This document shows, piece after piece, positions 1 to 9,424 of a stretch of DNA of 64,000 nucleotides. How positions within the stretch are numbered: position 1 is the first letter of the stretch; every line of letters begins with the position of its first letter. This stretch comes from Amycolatopsis sp. 2-15 (GTDB taxonomy: Bacteria > Actinomycetota > Actinomycetes > Mycobacteriales > Pseudonocardiaceae). The notes under the pieces are model-generated. The model saw only the letters and a program-made list of their open reading frames with translations. It searched no databases and was not told where the DNA came from. The stretch lies in NCBI RefSeq assembly GCF_030285625.1, contig NZ_CP127294.1, positions 506,001 through 570,000 of the forward strand, in the 5' to 3' direction. The translations under genes and the position numbers were made by a program.

Positions 1-1056
1 CAGGACGTCGGCCACCTGGCGGATCTCCGCCACGTGCACGTGTTCCTGCTGCGTGTGCGCGAGGCTCGGGTTGCCGGGGCCGAAGTTGACGGCCGGCATG
101 CCCAGCGCAGCAAAGCGCGCGACGTCGGTCCAGCCCAGCTTCGCGGCGGCGCGGCCACCGGCGGCGGCCACGAGCTCGGCGGCCGCCGGGGCCGAAAGAC
201 CAGGCAGCGCGCCCGGCGAGAGGTCCGTGAGCGTGACGTCGTAGCCGTCGAAGACCTCACGCACGTGGGCCTCGGCCTGCGCGGGGTTGCGGTCCGGCGC
301 GAAGCGGAAGTTGACCGTGAGCACGGCGGCGTCGGGCACGACGTTGCCGGCCACGCCGCCGGAGATCTTCGTGGCCTGCAGTCCTTCGCGGTAGGTGAGG
401 CCGTCGATGTCGACCACGCGCGGCGCGTACTCCGCGAGGCGGCGCAGGGGCTCGGCCAGCGCGTGGATCGCGTTCTCCCCCATCCACGCGCGGGCGGTGT
501 GCGCGCGGGTCCCGCTCGTGCGGATCTCGACGCGCAGCGTGCCCTGGCAACCGGCCTCGATCACGCCGTTGGACGGCTCGCCGACCACGGCCAGGTCGCC
601 CGCCAGCCACTCCGGCAGCTCGCGTTCGATGCGGCCGAGGCCGTTCTTGACCGCTTCGACCTCTTCGTTGTCGTAGAAGACGAAGGTGATGTCGTGCTTC
701 GGCTCGGGCAGCGTGGCGGCGAGGTGCAGGAACACCGCGTCGCCGCCCTTCATGTCGACGGAGCCGAGGCCGTGGAGCAGCTCTTCGTCGCCGGAACCGG
801 TGCGGTGCGACGGGAGGTTGGCGTTTTCCGGCACGGTGTCGAGGTGTCCGGCGAGGATCACACGCGAGCCGCGGCCGAGGTTCGTGCGCGCGAGCACCGC
901 GTCGCCGTTGCGAACCACCTCGAGGTGTGGTGCCTGCTCGGTGAGCGCGGCCTGCACGGCGTCGGCGAGCCGGGCCTCCTCGCCGGAGACGCTGAACGCG
1001 TCGACGAGGGCGGCGGTGAGGTCGGCGGGGTCGGCGCGCAGGTCCAGCGAGGTCAT
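1..1056 (-). CDS. dapE: Succinyl-diaminopimelate desuccinylase, 3' end cut by window edge
   Basis: Zinc-dependent M20-family deacylase that removes succinate from N-succinyl-LL-2,6-diaminopimelate in the cytoplasmic lysine/peptidoglycan DAP pathway. The 352 visible residues hold the expected metal ligands in order: GHLDTVP near residue 70, a VDMKGGD aspartate, the DNEE glutamates, VVGEPSNG, and a C-terminal LAHTQQEH histidine. The ATG at 1056 starts MTSLDLR. Only the last few residues should lie left of the window. It is divergent from the lipoprotein gene and dapD, and dapC lies 5 kb away, so three genes of the succinylase branch are clustered. Family assignment is secure. Confidence 0.95.
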   Translation of the reverse strand, partial: MTSLDLRADPADLTAALVDAFSVSGEEARLADAVQAALTEQAPHLEVVRNGDAVLARTNLGRGSRVILAGHLDTVPENANLPSHRTGSGDEELLHGLGSVDMKGGDAVFLHLAATLPEPKHDITFVFYDNEEVEAVKNGLGRIERELPEWLAGDLAVVGEPSNGVIEAGCQGTLRVEIRTSGTRAHTARAWMGENAIHALAEPLRRLAEYAPRVVDIDGLTYREGLQATKISGGVAGNVVPDAAVLTVNFRFAPDRNPAQAEAHVREVFDGYDVTLTDLSPGALPGLSAPAAAELVAAAGGRAAAKLGWTDVARFAALGMPAVNFGPGNPSLAHTQQEHVHVAEIRQVADVL

Positions 1057-1090
1057 ACCGGCACCGTACCGACCCGGCACGAGGGCTACC

Positions 1091-1546
1091 GTGAGGGACG
1101 TGCGCACGCGAAGCTCCCTGGTCGCTCTCGGCGGCGTCCTCCTGACCCTGGTCCTGACCGGCTGCGGCTCCGAGGCGGGCCCCACGCCCGGCCCGAACCC
1201 CGGCTCGCCGGGCCCGGACGCCCTGCCGATCAAGCTCGACGCGCTGTCCGCCGACGCCTGCTACACGAGCCCGCAGACGCAGCTGCCGAAGGGCTGCGAG
1301 AAGTTCGTCACGGAGGTCGGCGGCACGGCCGCGTCGGTGCACGAGCGCGCGGCGGCCGGCAAGACCGTCGACGTGGCGCTCGACCACGCGGCGGCCGCGC
1401 TCGACCAGGGCGTGAGCGCGTTCCGCGGGGCGGGCTGCACCACCGTGCCCACCTCCGGCGGACCCTGCACGCAGGCGCTGATCACCATCTCGGCCGCGCT
1501 CACGTCGGTCAAGAAGCTCGTGAACCAGCAGGCCACCACGGGTTGA
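1091..1546 (+). CDS. Small secreted lipoprotein of unknown function
   Basis: I do not recognise a family. The 151-residue product from the GTG at 1091 has a basic start, a hydrophobic stretch and a lipobox ending LTGC near residue 22, so it should be lipid-anchored on the outer face of the membrane. A Gly/Pro-rich linker follows, then an alanine-rich, probably helical domain with four further cysteines that could form disulfides. It lies between divergent dapE (34 bases away) and co-directional dapD (19 bases), and may share dapD's promoter. An upstream extension of this frame runs antisense to dapE and is not credible. Confidence 0.75.
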   Translation: MRDVRTRSSLVALGGVLLTLVLTGCGSEAGPTPGPNPGSPGPDALPIKLDALSADACYTSPQTQLPKGCEKFVTEVGGTAASVHERAAAGKTVDVALDHAAAALDQGVSAFRGAGCTTVPTSGGPCTQALITISAALTSVKKLVNQQATTG

Positions 1547-1565
1547 GGCGCGTCACTCGACTACC

Positions 1566-2555
1566 GTGACCGGCGTGAGCGAGCAGACCCCTGACCCCGA
1601 AACGACCGGCGCCGTCGGCGTCGGGCTGGCCACCGTCGCGTCCGACGGGACGGTGCTGGACACCTGGTACCCGCACCCGAAGCTGACCGGCACCGGCGCC
1701 AGTGGCACCGAGAGGCTGTCGGCCCCCGAGACCACCGAGCTGCTCGGTGACGCCGCGGCGGCGCTGCTCGGGCCCGACACCGACCGTGGTGTCGAGGTCG
1801 TCGCGGTGCGCGTGACGATCGGCAGCCTGGCCACCGCCCCCACCGACGCGCACGACGCCTACCTGCGGCTGCACCTGTTGTCGCACCGGCTGGTGCAGCC
1901 CCATGGGCAGAACCTCGACGGCATCTTCGGCAAGCTGGCCAACGTCGTGTGGACGAGCCACGGCCCGTGCCCAGTCGACGGCTTCGAGCAGACGCGCCTG
2001 CGGCTGCGCTCGCGTGGCGCGGTGGCCGTGTTCGGCGTGGACAAGTTCCCGCGGATGGTCGACTACGTGCTGCCCACGGGTGTGCGCATCGCCGACGCCG
2101 ACCGCGTGCGCCTGGGCGCGCACCTCGCCTCCGGCACGACCGTGATGCACGAGGGCTTCGTGAACTTCAACGCCGGCACGCTCGGCGCGTCCATGGTCGA
2201 GGGCCGGATCTCGGCGGGCGTGGTCGTGGGCGACGGCAGCGACGTCGGCGGCGGCGCCTCGATCATGGGCACCCTCTCGGGCGGCGGCAAGGAGGTCATC
2301 GCGATCGGCGAGCGCTGCCTGATCGGCGCGAACGGCGGCGTGGGCATCTCCCTCGGCGACGACTCCGTGGTCGAGGCCGGGCTCTACATCACGGCCGGCA
2401 CGAAGGTGATCGTGGACGGCAAGACCGTGAAGGCGCGGGAGATCTCGGGTATTTCGGGTGCGCTCTTCCGGCGGAACTCGGCGACGGGTGCGGTGGAGGT
2501 CGTGTCGCGCACCGGCGTCGGGATCGAGCTGAACGAAGCGCTGCACGCGAACTGA
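1566..2555 (+). CDS. dapD: 2,3,4,5-tetrahydropyridine-2,6-dicarboxylate N-succinyltransferase
   Basis: Transfers succinyl from succinyl-CoA to tetrahydrodipicolinate, committing the intermediate to the succinylase route to meso-DAP and lysine. The 329-residue protein has the actinobacterial DapD layout: an N-terminal alpha/beta domain (about 1-165), then a left-handed beta-helix of hexapeptide repeats ([17 protein letters not shown] onward, about 175-290) and a short C-terminal part. The glutamate in [10 protein letters not shown] matches the conserved active-site region. A GTG at 1575 is an equally possible start, three codons downstream. A strong terminator follows at 2586. Length is close to the mycobacterial enzyme. 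Confidence 0.93.
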   Translation: MTGVSEQTPDPETTGAVGVGLATVASDGTVLDTWYPHPKLTGTGASGTERLSAPETTELLGDAAAALLGPDTDRGVEVVAVRVTIGSLATAPTDAHDAYLRLHLLSHRLVQPHGQNLDGIFGKLANVVWTSHGPCPVDGFEQTRLRLRSRGAVAVFGVDKFPRMVDYVLPTGVRIADADRVRLGAHLASGTTVMHEGFVNFNAGTLGASMVEGRISAGVVVGDGSDVGGGASIMGTLSGGGKEVIAIGERCLIGANGGVGISLGDDSVVEAGLYITAGTKVIVDGKTVKAREISGISGALFRRNSATGAVEVVSRTGVGIELNEALHAN

Positions 2556-2585
2556 TCCTTCTACGCTGATCCTTTTGCAAAGAAG

Positions 2586-2616
2586 GGGCGCGCTCCACCG
2601 GGGGCGCGCCCTTTTT
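2586..2616 (+). terminator. Intrinsic terminator after dapD
   Basis: A perfect 8-bp stem (GGGCGCGC at 2586-2593 with GCGCGCCC at 2604-2611) with a 10-base loop is followed directly by five T residues, about 30 bases after the dapD stop. This is a classic rho-independent terminator and separates dapD from the CHAD gene. Confidence 0.9.
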
Positions 2617-2676
2617 CGTGCTTTTTCGTCACGGGTCATATCCGCTCTGCCTGCGTGTTCACTTACCATTCATGTC

Positions 2677-3644
2677 GTGACCACCGAATCGTTGCCCTCC
2701 TCGACCCGCCGCCGCGCACCCGAGCCGACGACTCCGGCCGAGCTCGGCCTGCCCGACGAGCCCGCGAAAGCCGGCCCCGGGACCCGGCGGCCACCCACGT
2801 CCGCGCCACGCTGGACCAGCAGCTGCGCGAGCTGCTGGCGCGCGAGCCCGGCACCCGCAGCGGCGCGGACCCCGAAGACCTGCACCAGATGCGTGTCGCC
2901 TTGCGGCGGATGCGCAGTGTGCTGAAGACCTCCGGGACCCTCCTCGGCGCCTCCGCCGAGCCCGTGCGCGCCGAGCTGGGCTGGCTGGGCCAGTCCCTCG
3001 GCGAGGTCCGCGACTACGACGTGCTGATCGGCCACCTGCGCGAGGTGATCGCCACCTTCGAGGTCCGCGACCAGCCCGCGGGCCGCCGCCTGGTCTCGAA
3101 GTTCGTCACCGAACGCGGCGCCGCCCGCCGCCGCCTGACGCGCGCCCTGTCGAGCGCCCGCTACGCCACGCTGTTGCAGAGAATCGCCCAGCTCACGCGC
3201 ACGCCCGACCACGAGATCGACCCCACCCCGCCGGCGCCCGGCAGCTTGGCCGCTGACGTGCGCAAGCCGTACAAGCGCCTCGACAAGGCCGTGCGTGCCC
3301 TTCCCGCCGACCCGCCCGACGACGACCTGCACGCCCTCCGCATCCACGGCAAGAAGCTGCGCTACACCGTCGAGCTGGCCAGTTCGGCGGCAAAGAAGAA
3401 GCAGGCCGCGCAGCTCGCCGACCTCATCAAGGCCACCCGCAAACTCCAGACGGTCCTCGGCGACCACCAGGACGCCGTGATCGCGGCGGAGAAGGTGCGG
3501 TCGGTCTTGCCCGGCGCTGATAGCGAGATCGGCTTCATCGCGGGCCGTATCGCCGAGCACGAACTGCTGAAGCGCACTGAGGCCCGCGCGGCTTGGCCGG
3601 CGGTGTGGGCCCGCATCAACAAGGCGGCGGACACGGCTCTCTGA
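2677..3644 (+). CDS. CHAD domain protein with an apparent -1 frame break near the N-terminus
   Basis: CHAD domains are helical bundles rich in conserved histidines that bind inorganic polyphosphate. The domain is clear from HQMRVALRRMRS through ALRIHGKKLRYTVE and LQTVLGDHQDA to the stop at 3644. The open frame reaches back to 2655, but its first 40 residues look like noise. A different frame starting at the GTG at 2677 gives a sensible acidic/proline N-terminus (VTTESLP ... GLPDEPAKAGPG). It joins the domain frame exactly if one G is added to the GGG run at 2779-2781. No adenylate-cyclase-type CYTH domain is attached. Identity of the domain is firm, the N-terminus is not. Confidence 0.8.
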
Positions 3645-3753
3645 CCGAACACCCCGCCGACGGACAGCCCCCGCCCTCCCCAGGGGGCGTTCCCAGGTCC
3701 ATTCTGTCGGCCGCCTCCGACAAAACCGGTGGTCAAGCCGGTCGGGCGCCAGG

Positions 3754-5193
3754 TCACTCAGCCGTGATCGACCAGACGTAGCCATCCGGCCGGATCAGCA
3801 CCCGGCAGCCCGCCGCGGCCTCGTAAGCCGCATACGCATGACCGCCCACGTCCACCAGATCCGAGCCCGAAGCCACTGATCCGGCGGGCAAGATCCGGTA
3901 CCCCGGAACCTCCGAGGAACCCATCGCCCCCGAACCGAAAACCAGCTCCGTCGCATGCGGTCCCCGGAACAGTTCGAACAACCGCACCGGCTTCCCATTC
4001 GCATCCACCAACGGCGCATCCGGAGCCCGATCCCCCGCCCGAAGCAAGCCAGAACCCGAGCCAGGCAAAGAACCAGCCAACGGCCCACCCCGATACCCGA
4101 CATCCAACTGCTGCGTCTCCGACCCCCGCCGATGCGCGTCCTCGGCCCCTTCGGCGTACTTCTCCATCAAGGCCGTCGAAACCCCCAGCACCCGCGCCGC
4201 CACCTCGCGCCGCTCGGGTTCGTAGGTGTCCAGCAACTCGGCAGACCCGGAAGCCAGCTTCCAGCCCAGGTTGTACGCGTCCTGGACCCCGGTGTTCAGC
4301 CCCTGCCCGCCCGTCGGTGGGTGCACGTGCGCGGCGTCGCCCGCCAGGAACACGCGCCCGACGCGGAAGGACGCAGCCAGGCGGATGTTCGGCCGCCACA
4401 CCGTCGACCACGCCAGGTCGGACAGGCGAAACCCGCCGCCCGACACGGAGTCCAGCCGAGCCTGCAGCGCCGGGAGCGAAGTCTCCACCGCCAGGTCCCC
4501 GTCCCCCAGCGGCGCCCCGAACTGGAAGTGCGGCGTGCCGGCCAAAGGCGTGAACGCCACCCCGCTCATCGGCTCATGGGCCGGCGCGAACCAGTACGAC
4601 GAGTCGTGCGAGAGCCCCGAAGCCTGGACGTCCCCCAGCAACATCCGGATCGACTCGTCAGTCGTGCCCTCGAACGGAATCCCCAGCGCCTTGCGCACGA
4701 AGCTCTTCCCACCGTCGGCGCCGACCAGGTAGGAAGCCTCCACCGTCTCCCCCGTCGACAGCGAAGCCCTCACGCCCGAAGCAGACTGAGTGAAGCCCAC
4801 CAGCCCCACCCCGAGCTCCACCCGCACCCCGAACGACGACAGCCGCTCCCGCAGGATGCCCTCCGTCTGCGACTGCCCCAGGAACCAGATGTTCGGGTAC
4901 GGCACCGCGGGCGTCGGCTCGACGGTGTCGCTCATCCAGCGCTCCTGCACGAACTCGCCGTCCAGGTAGACCTTGATCGGATACTGCGGCGAGCCCGCGG
5001 CCAGCACCGCGTCGAGCACGCCGAGGTCCTCGAAAACCTCCAGCGTGCGGGGCTGCAGGCCGTCGCCTCTCGAGCCGTTGAAGAACGCCGAAGCCTTGTC
5101 GATGAGCCGGACCGCGACGTCGCGCCGGGCCAGTTCGATGGCCAGCGTCAGGCCGGTCGGGCCGGCTCCCGCGATCAGCACCGTGGTGTCCAT
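3754..5193 (-). CDS. FAD-dependent aromatic-ring monooxygenase
   Basis: A 479-residue class A flavoprotein hydroxylase of the PHBH/PgaE type, using NAD(P)H and O2 to hydroxylate an aromatic or polyketide-like substrate. It has the N-terminal dinucleotide motif GAGPTG (9-14), the VGADGGKS motif in the middle, and the FAD-ribityl motif VFLAGDAAHVHPP with GGQGLN. The C-terminal thioredoxin-like region is present (GDRAPDAPLVD). The start is the ATG at 5193, because upstream sequence is the operator and the divergent tetR. Control by that TetR is inferred from layout. The substrate cannot be named; rifampicin-inactivating monooxygenases are one family possibility. Confidence 0.88.
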   Translation of the reverse strand: MDTTVLIAGAGPTGLTLAIELARRDVAVRLIDKASAFFNGSRGDGLQPRTLEVFEDLGVLDAVLAAGSPQYPIKVYLDGEFVQERWMSDTVEPTPAVPYPNIWFLGQSQTEGILRERLSSFGVRVELGVGLVGFTQSASGVRASLSTGETVEASYLVGADGGKSFVRKALGIPFEGTTDESIRMLLGDVQASGLSHDSSYWFAPAHEPMSGVAFTPLAGTPHFQFGAPLGDGDLAVETSLPALQARLDSVSGGGFRLSDLAWSTVWRPNIRLAASFRVGRVFLAGDAAHVHPPTGGQGLNTGVQDAYNLGWKLASGSAELLDTYEPERREVAARVLGVSTALMEKYAEGAEDAHRRGSETQQLDVGYRGGPLAGSLPGSGSGLLRAGDRAPDAPLVDANGKPVRLFELFRGPHATELVFGSGAMGSSEVPGYRILPAGSVASGSDLVDVGGHAYAAYEAAAGCRVLIRPDGYVWSITAE

Positions 5194-5203
5194 GTCCCCT
5201 CCA

Positions 5204-5234
5204 GTGAACTGGAATTCAGTGAATCTGAATTCAC
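5204..5234. promoter_or_regulatory. Palindromic TetR operator between monooxygenase and tetR
   Basis: Two 15-base arms, GTGAACTGGAATTCA (5204-5218) and TGAATCTGAATTCAC (5220-5234), form an inverted repeat matching at 11 of 15 positions around base 5219. The motif is AT-rich against a very GC-rich background. It lies ten bases before the monooxygenase start and 40 before tetR, the expected position for one operator repressing both genes. Confidence 0.75.
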
Positions 5235-5274
5235 CATGCGCGCTGCTAGCGTTCCTGTCAAGGGAGGTGCCGAG

Positions 5275-5895
5275 ATGACGGCGACGAGCCGCAAGGAGAA
5301 GGCCGCCGAGACGGAGACCGCGTTGAAGGAGGCCGCCAAGCGCGTGTTCGCGCGCAAGGGCTACCTGAACACGAAGATCACCGACATCACGGCGGAAGCC
5401 GGCCGAGCGGCGGGCTCGTTCTACAACCACTTCGCCGGCAAGGAGGAGCTGCTCGAAGCGCTCCTGGGCGACCTGGCGGCGGCGGGCGACGAGGAGGCCG
5501 CCTCCGAGGACCACCTGTCGGACTTCAGCGAACCCGAGGCCGTGCGCTGGCACGTGCGCCAGTATTGGGATTTCTACAAGGAGAACGCGGCCACGATGCA
5601 GGCGCTGCGCCAGGCGTCGATGGTCCACGACGGGTTCGCGAGCACACTCGCGAGCTTCGGCGTCACGCAGGCGGCCGACATCGCGGGGCACCTCGAGCGC
5701 GTCACGGCCGCCGGTTACGAGCTGCCCGCGTCGACGCAGCTGAGCATCCTGCTGATGTACCAGCTGATCGACAACTTCGCGCAGATGTGGCTGACCGCCC
5801 CGGCGCCCACGGGCTGGACGGCGCCGAGCGACGACGAGGCCGTCGAGGCGCTCACGAGATTCGTCTACCGGGGCTTCACGGGACGCGATCTCTGA
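5275..5895 (+). CDS. TetR-family transcriptional regulator
   Basis: A 206-residue repressor with an N-terminal helix-turn-helix (about residues 15-60, including ITDITAEAGRAAGSFYNHFAGKEE) and an all-helical ligand domain. The ATG at 5275 follows a good AGGGAGGTG ribosome site; an upstream ATG at 5236 in the same frame lacks one. It is divergent from the flavin monooxygenase with an operator-like palindrome between them, so it most likely represses both genes until an aromatic ligand binds. The ligand is unknown. A strong hairpin follows its stop. Confidence 0.92.
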   Translation: MTATSRKEKAAETETALKEAAKRVFARKGYLNTKITDITAEAGRAAGSFYNHFAGKEELLEALLGDLAAAGDEEAASEDHLSDFSEPEAVRWHVRQYWDFYKENAATMQALRQASMVHDGFASTLASFGVTQAADIAGHLERVTAAGYELPASTQLSILLMYQLIDNFAQMWLTAPAPTGWTAPSDDEAVEALTRFVYRGFTGRDL

Positions 5896-5921
5896 GCGGG
5901 CGCACCGAAGTGCGCCCGCTC
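5894..5921. terminator. Bidirectional hairpin terminator, 12-bp perfect stem
   Basis: GAGCGGGCGCAC (5894-5905) and GTGCGCCCGCTC (5910-5921) pair perfectly around a four-base loop. On the minus strand the loop reads C(UUCG)G, an extra-stable tetraloop. It sits between the convergent tetR and dapC stops and has no T-tract, as is common for actinobacterial terminators. Confidence 0.8.
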
Positions 5922-5926
5922 GGCGA

Positions 5927-7018
5927 TCAGGAGTTCAACCGCTCCGCGGCGGCGTCGATGCGCTCGTCCGTGGCGGTCAGGGCCACGCGCACGTGGTTAC
6001 CGCCGGCCGGACCGTAGAACGTGCCCGGCGCCACGAGGATGCCGCGCTCGGCCAGCCACGCGACGGTGTCCAGCGCCGGTTCGCCGCGCGTGGACCAGAG
6101 ATACAGCCCGGCTTCGGAGTGGGAGATCTCGAAACCGTTGTCCTGCAACGCTTTCCGCAGCACGAGCCGGCGGCGCAGGTAACGCTCGCGCTGCGCGGCG
6201 ACGGCCTCGTCGTCGGTCAGGCCGGCCACCATGGCCTCCTGCACCGGACGCGGCACGATCATCCCGGCGTGCTTGCGGAGCTCCAGCAGCTGCTTGACCA
6301 GCTTCGGGTCACCGGCGATGAACCCGGCGCGGTAGCTCGCGAGGTTCGCCGACTTCGACAGCGAGTGCACGGCCAGCAGCCCGTCGAGCCGTCCACCGTG
6401 GACGGAGGGGTGCAGCACCGACACGGGCTCGGCGTCCCAGCCGAGCGAGAGGTAGCACTCGTCCGACGCCACGATCACGTCGCGCTCACGCGCCCACTCC
6501 ACGACCTTGCGCAGGTGCTCGACCCCGAGCACCTTGCCGGTCGGGTTCGACGGCGAGTTGAGCCAGATCATGGCCGGACGCTGCGGCCCGAGCTGAGTGA
6601 GCCCGTCCGCGCGGATGACGTCGGCGCCCGCCAGCAGCGCGCCCACCTCGTAGGTCGGGTACGCCAGCTCGGGGATCACCACGGTGTCGCCCTGGCCGAG
6701 GCCGAGCAGCCGCGGCAGCCAGGCCACGGCTTCCTTGGACCCGATCGTCGGCAGCACCGCGTCGGGCTCCAGACCCTCGACGCCGTAGCGCCGGCCCAGC
6801 GACCCCACCGCGGTGGTCCGCAGCGCGGGCGTGCCGTGGGTGGCCGGGTAGCCCGGGATCTCCGAGACCGACGCCAGCGCGTCGCGGATTCCAGCCGGAA
6901 CCGGGTCCACGGGCGTGCCGACGGAGAGGTCGACGATCCCACCGGGATGCGCCTGCGCGCGGGCCTTGACCTCGGCGAGCGAATCCCAGGGGAAGTCGGG
7001 CAGTGGCCGGGTCGTCAT
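5927..7018 (-). CDS. dapC: Succinyldiaminopimelate transaminase (class I/II aminotransferase)
   Basis: A 363-residue PLP-dependent fold-type I aminotransferase, predicted to convert N-succinyl-2-amino-6-ketopimelate to N-succinyl-LL-DAP with glutamate. Visible landmarks are the substrate-arm [15 protein letters not shown], the aspartate of [11 protein letters not shown] and the PLP lysine in [17 protein letters not shown]. The ATG at 7018 overlaps the ferredoxin stop by four bases, which is translational coupling. This ferredoxin-aminotransferase pair also occurs in mycobacteria (Rv1177-Rv1178), and dapD/dapE are nearby. The specific dapC role is inferred from that context and the family. Confidence 0.88.
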   Translation of the reverse strand: MTTRPLPDFPWDSLAEVKARAQAHPGGIVDLSVGTPVDPVPAGIRDALASVSEIPGYPATHGTPALRTTAVGSLGRRYGVEGLEPDAVLPTIGSKEAVAWLPRLLGLGQGDTVVIPELAYPTYEVGALLAGADVIRADGLTQLGPQRPAMIWLNSPSNPTGKVLGVEHLRKVVEWARERDVIVASDECYLSLGWDAEPVSVLHPSVHGGRLDGLLAVHSLSKSANLASYRAGFIAGDPKLVKQLLELRKHAGMIVPRPVQEAMVAGLTDDEAVAAQRERYLRRRLVLRKALQDNGFEISHSEAGLYLWSTRGEPALDTVAWLAERGILVAPGTFYGPAGGNHVRVALTATDERIDAAAERLNS

Positions 7019-7335
7019 TCGCCCTGCGGGGGCAGCGCCTTGATGAAGGCGGGGTCGTGGCTGGTCTTGCCGACCTTGGAGGCACCGCCGGGCGAGCCCA
7101 GTGTGTCGAAGAAGTCGACGTTGGCCTTGGTGTAGTCGGACCAGCTGTCCGGGACGTCGTCCTCGTAGTAGATCGCCTCGACCGGGCAGACCGGTTCGCA
7201 GGCGCCGCAGTCGACGCACTCGTCGGGGTGGATGTACAGCATCCGCTCGCCCTCGTAGATGCAGTCCACGGGGCACTCGTCGATACACGCCTTGTCGAGC
7301 ACGTCGACGCAGGGCTCGGCGATCACGTAGGTCAC
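7015..7335 (-). CDS. fdxC: 7Fe ferredoxin ([3Fe-4S][4Fe-4S])
   Basis: A 106-residue cytoplasmic electron carrier of the actinobacterial FdxC/FdxA type. Cysteines fall at 9, 17, 21 and 25 and at 40, 43, 46 and 50. The first set (C-x7-C-x3-C with C50) fits the 3Fe cluster and the CxxCxxC set the 4Fe cluster. The GTG at 7335 (VTYVIAEPC) has a GCAGGAG ribosome site eight bases upstream. A longer reading from 7398 would add an unconserved tail. The C-terminal extension ([12 protein letters not shown]) is typical of the family. It is coupled to dapC by ATGA overlap. Confidence 0.93.
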   Translation of the reverse strand: MTYVIAEPCVDVLDKACIDECPVDCIYEGERMLYIHPDECVDCGACEPVCPVEAIYYEDDVPDSWSDYTKANVDFFDTLGSPGGASKVGKTSHDPAFIKALPPQGE

Positions 7336-7454
7336 TGCGTACTCCTGCTTTTCTCTGCTTAGCCAGTCCCTGCGGACATTACGCGCTTCCCGAGGCACCG
7401 GTGGTGCTTAGGCAACCCTTAGCCATACCTCTGGTATGGGGCCGAATGTCCCGC

Positions 7455-7631
7455 TCAGCGGTCCCGGCGGCGGGGCTTCGGGGTGTTGCGCGCGTCGCCG
7501 GTGATGGTGAAGCCCGGGCCGGTGGGCTTGGTGTCGCCCTCGCGCTTCTCGTTGAGGGTGCGTTCGAAACCGTCGGCGATCTCGTCGACCAGGTCGTCGT
7601 TGTGCTTGTCGTCCCTGCGCACGTAGCTCAT
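7455..7631 (-). CDS. Small conserved-looking basic/acidic protein, 58 residues
   Basis: A short minus-strand frame from the ATG at 7631, with GGAGAACCG just upstream as ribosome site, encodes 58 residues. It begins MSYVRRDDKHNDDLVDEIAD and ends in a basic KPRRRDR tail. It is strongly hydrophilic, has no signal or membrane segment, and shows the local codon bias. It sits alone between fdxC and the divergent GNAT gene 48 bases away. I cannot assign a function. The coding call rests on the ribosome site, codon use and clean stop. Confidence 0.65.
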   Translation of the reverse strand: MSYVRRDDKHNDDLVDEIADGFERTLNEKREGDTKPTGPGFTITGDARNTPKPRRRDR

Positions 7632-7679
7632 CGGTTCTCCCTGCGAAAATGGGCGTGCCGCCTCAAGGACAATCTAACC

Positions 7680-8429
7680 GTGAACGACTCGGAAATGCTC
7701 GAAATCGTATGTGCGCGGGCTTGGCCCCCGGTGGTCGACGAGGCACTCGGCGACTGGCGCCTGCGCTGGGCCGACGGCTTCACCGGGCGCGCCAACAGCG
7801 GACTCGCCGTGGGCGATCCCGGCCGGAGCGTCGCGGTCGCGTTGAAGGCCGTCTGTGACTTCGCCCACGATCGGGGGATCCCGCCGGTCGTCCAGGTGAT
7901 CCAGGACAGCGGCACCGAGCGTGAGGTGGCCGCCGCCGGCTGGCGCGAATGGACCGAACACGCCGCGGGCTACCAGGTGTCCGTGCTCTTCGGGCCGCTG
8001 CCGGCCGGGCCCGTGCAGGGTGCCGAGGTCCTCGACGAGCCGACCCCGGCGTGGTGGGAGCTGGCGGCCGACAACCCGTCGCCGGGCGCGGCCGAACGCC
8101 ACGTGCTGAGCACGGGCAAGGTGGGCTACGGCGTGGTTGACGTGCACGGCGTGACCGCCGGAGCCGTACGCGGTGCCATCGTGGACGGGTGGCTCCACGT
8201 GTCGCGCCTGGCGGTGCGGCCGGAGTTCCGCCGGCGTGGGCTCGCGTCGGCGCTCATGTTCGCGCTGGCCGGCTGGGGTCGCGCGCACGGTGCGGAGAGG
8301 TGGGTGTTGCAGGTGGCCGTGGAGAACGAAGGCGCGTTGAAGCTGTATTCCGCGCTCGGCTGTACGGAGCACCACAGGTACCGCTACTGGGGCCCAGGTG
8401 CGCCCGCGTGCGAGGATCCGCAGTCGTGA
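7680..8429 (+). CDS. GNAT-family N-acetyltransferase, first gene of the F420 operon
   Basis: A 249-residue protein whose C-terminal half (about 150-240) is a GNAT domain: the acetyl-CoA loop reads VRPEFRRRGLASALM, followed by the VAVENEGALKLYSALGC strand-helix. The N-terminal half (WPPVVDEALGDWRLRWADGFTGRANS) is the typical extension of this actinobacterial subgroup. The GTG at 7680 is chosen; upstream sequence in the frame is noncoding. Its stop overlaps the fbiA start (GTGA), so it is co-translated with F420 biosynthesis genes. The substrate is unknown and a direct role in F420 synthesis is not implied by the family. Confidence 0.85.
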   Translation: MNDSEMLEIVCARAWPPVVDEALGDWRLRWADGFTGRANSGLAVGDPGRSVAVALKAVCDFAHDRGIPPVVQVIQDSGTEREVAAAGWREWTEHAAGYQVSVLFGPLPAGPVQGAEVLDEPTPAWWELAADNPSPGAAERHVLSTGKVGYGVVDVHGVTAGAVRGAIVDGWLHVSRLAVRPEFRRRGLASALMFALAGWGRAHGAERWVLQVAVENEGALKLYSALGCTEHHRYRYWGPGAPACEDPQS

Positions 8430-9424
8430 AGATCGTCGTACTGGTCGGTGGAGTCGGTGGCGCGCGCTTCCTGCTCGGCGTGAAGACCGCACTCGGGATG
8501 CCCGCGATCGGCGAGCCGGAGAGCCCGTCTCCCCACGAGGTCACGGCGCTGGTGAACACCGGCGACGACGTGTGGATGCACGGCCTGCGCATCTGCCCCG
8601 ACCTCGACACCTGCATGTACACCCTCGGCGGTGGCATCGACACCGAACGCGGGTGGGGCCACGCGGGTGAGACGTGGGTCGTCAAGGAGGAGCTCGCCGC
8701 GTACGGCGCCGAGCCGACGTGGTTCGGGCTCGGCGACAAGGACATCGCGACGCACCTGATCCGCTCGCGGATGCTGCGCGCGGGCTACCCGCTCTCGGCC
8801 GTCACCGAGGCGCTGTGCGACCGCTGGCGTCCGGGCGTGCGGCTGCTGCCGATGTCGGACGACCGCGTGGAGACCCACGTGGTGATCGACGACCCCGAAC
8901 AGCCGGAGCAGCAGAAGGCGATCCACTTCCAGGAGTGGTGGGTGCGCTACCGGGCCGACCGGCCGGCGCACTCGATCGTTTCGGTCGGCGCCGACGAGGC
9001 CAAGCCCGGCCCGGGCGTGCTCGAGGCGCTGGGCGAGGCCGACCTGGTGCTGTTCGCGCCGTCGAACCCGGTGGTGAGCGTCGGGACGACACTCGGGGTG
9101 CCGGGTGTGCGCGAGGCGCTGCGCAAGTCGAAGGCCAAAGTCGTGGGGATCTCGCCGATCATCGGCGGCAAGGCGCTGCGCGGCATGGCCGACGCGTGCC
9201 TCACGGCGATCGGCGTGGAGACCTCCGCCGAGGCCGTCGGCCGGCACTACGGCGCTCGCTCCGACGGCGGGGTGCTCGACGGCTGGCTCGTCGCCGAGGA
9301 GGACCACGACGTGACGGTGCCGGGTGTCGACGTGCGCGCGGTGCCGCTGCTGATGTCCGATGTGGACGCGACCGCCGCGATGGTGCGGGCGGCCTTCGAC
9401 GTTGCGGGAGTGTCCGGTGTCTGA
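8426..9424 (+). CDS. fbiA: 2-phospho-L-lactate/phosphoenolpyruvyl transferase of F420 synthesis
   Basis: CofD/FbiA joins the GTP-activated three-carbon unit to the deazaflavin Fo to give dehydro-F420-0 (PEP route) or F420-0. The 332-residue protein begins [18 protein letters not shown], the diagnostic nucleotide-binding start, and carries [17 protein letters not shown] and [11 protein letters not shown]. The GTG at 8426 overlaps the preceding stop by four bases, and the end overlaps fbiB by eight. The pair corresponds to M. tuberculosis Rv3261-Rv3262. No fbiC or fbiD is in the window. Confidence 0.95.
   Translation: MKIVVLVGGVGGARFLLGVKTALGMPAIGEPESPSPHEVTALVNTGDDVWMHGLRICPDLDTCMYTLGGGIDTERGWGHAGETWVVKEELAAYGAEPTWFGLGDKDIATHLIRSRMLRAGYPLSAVTEALCDRWRPGVRLLPMSDDRVETHVVIDDPEQPEQQKAIHFQEWWVRYRADRPAHSIVSVGADEAKPGPGVLEALGEADLVLFAPSNPVVSVGTTLGVPGVREALRKSKAKVVGISPIIGGKALRGMADACLTAIGVETSAEAVGRHYGARSDGGVLDGWLVAEEDHDVTVPGVDVRAVPLLMSDVDATAAMVRAAFDVAGVSGV

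Noticed and set aside
2655..2676. GTG 2655 as the CHAD start
   Set aside because: No ribosome site, and the resulting N-terminal sequence is not protein-like until the domain begins.
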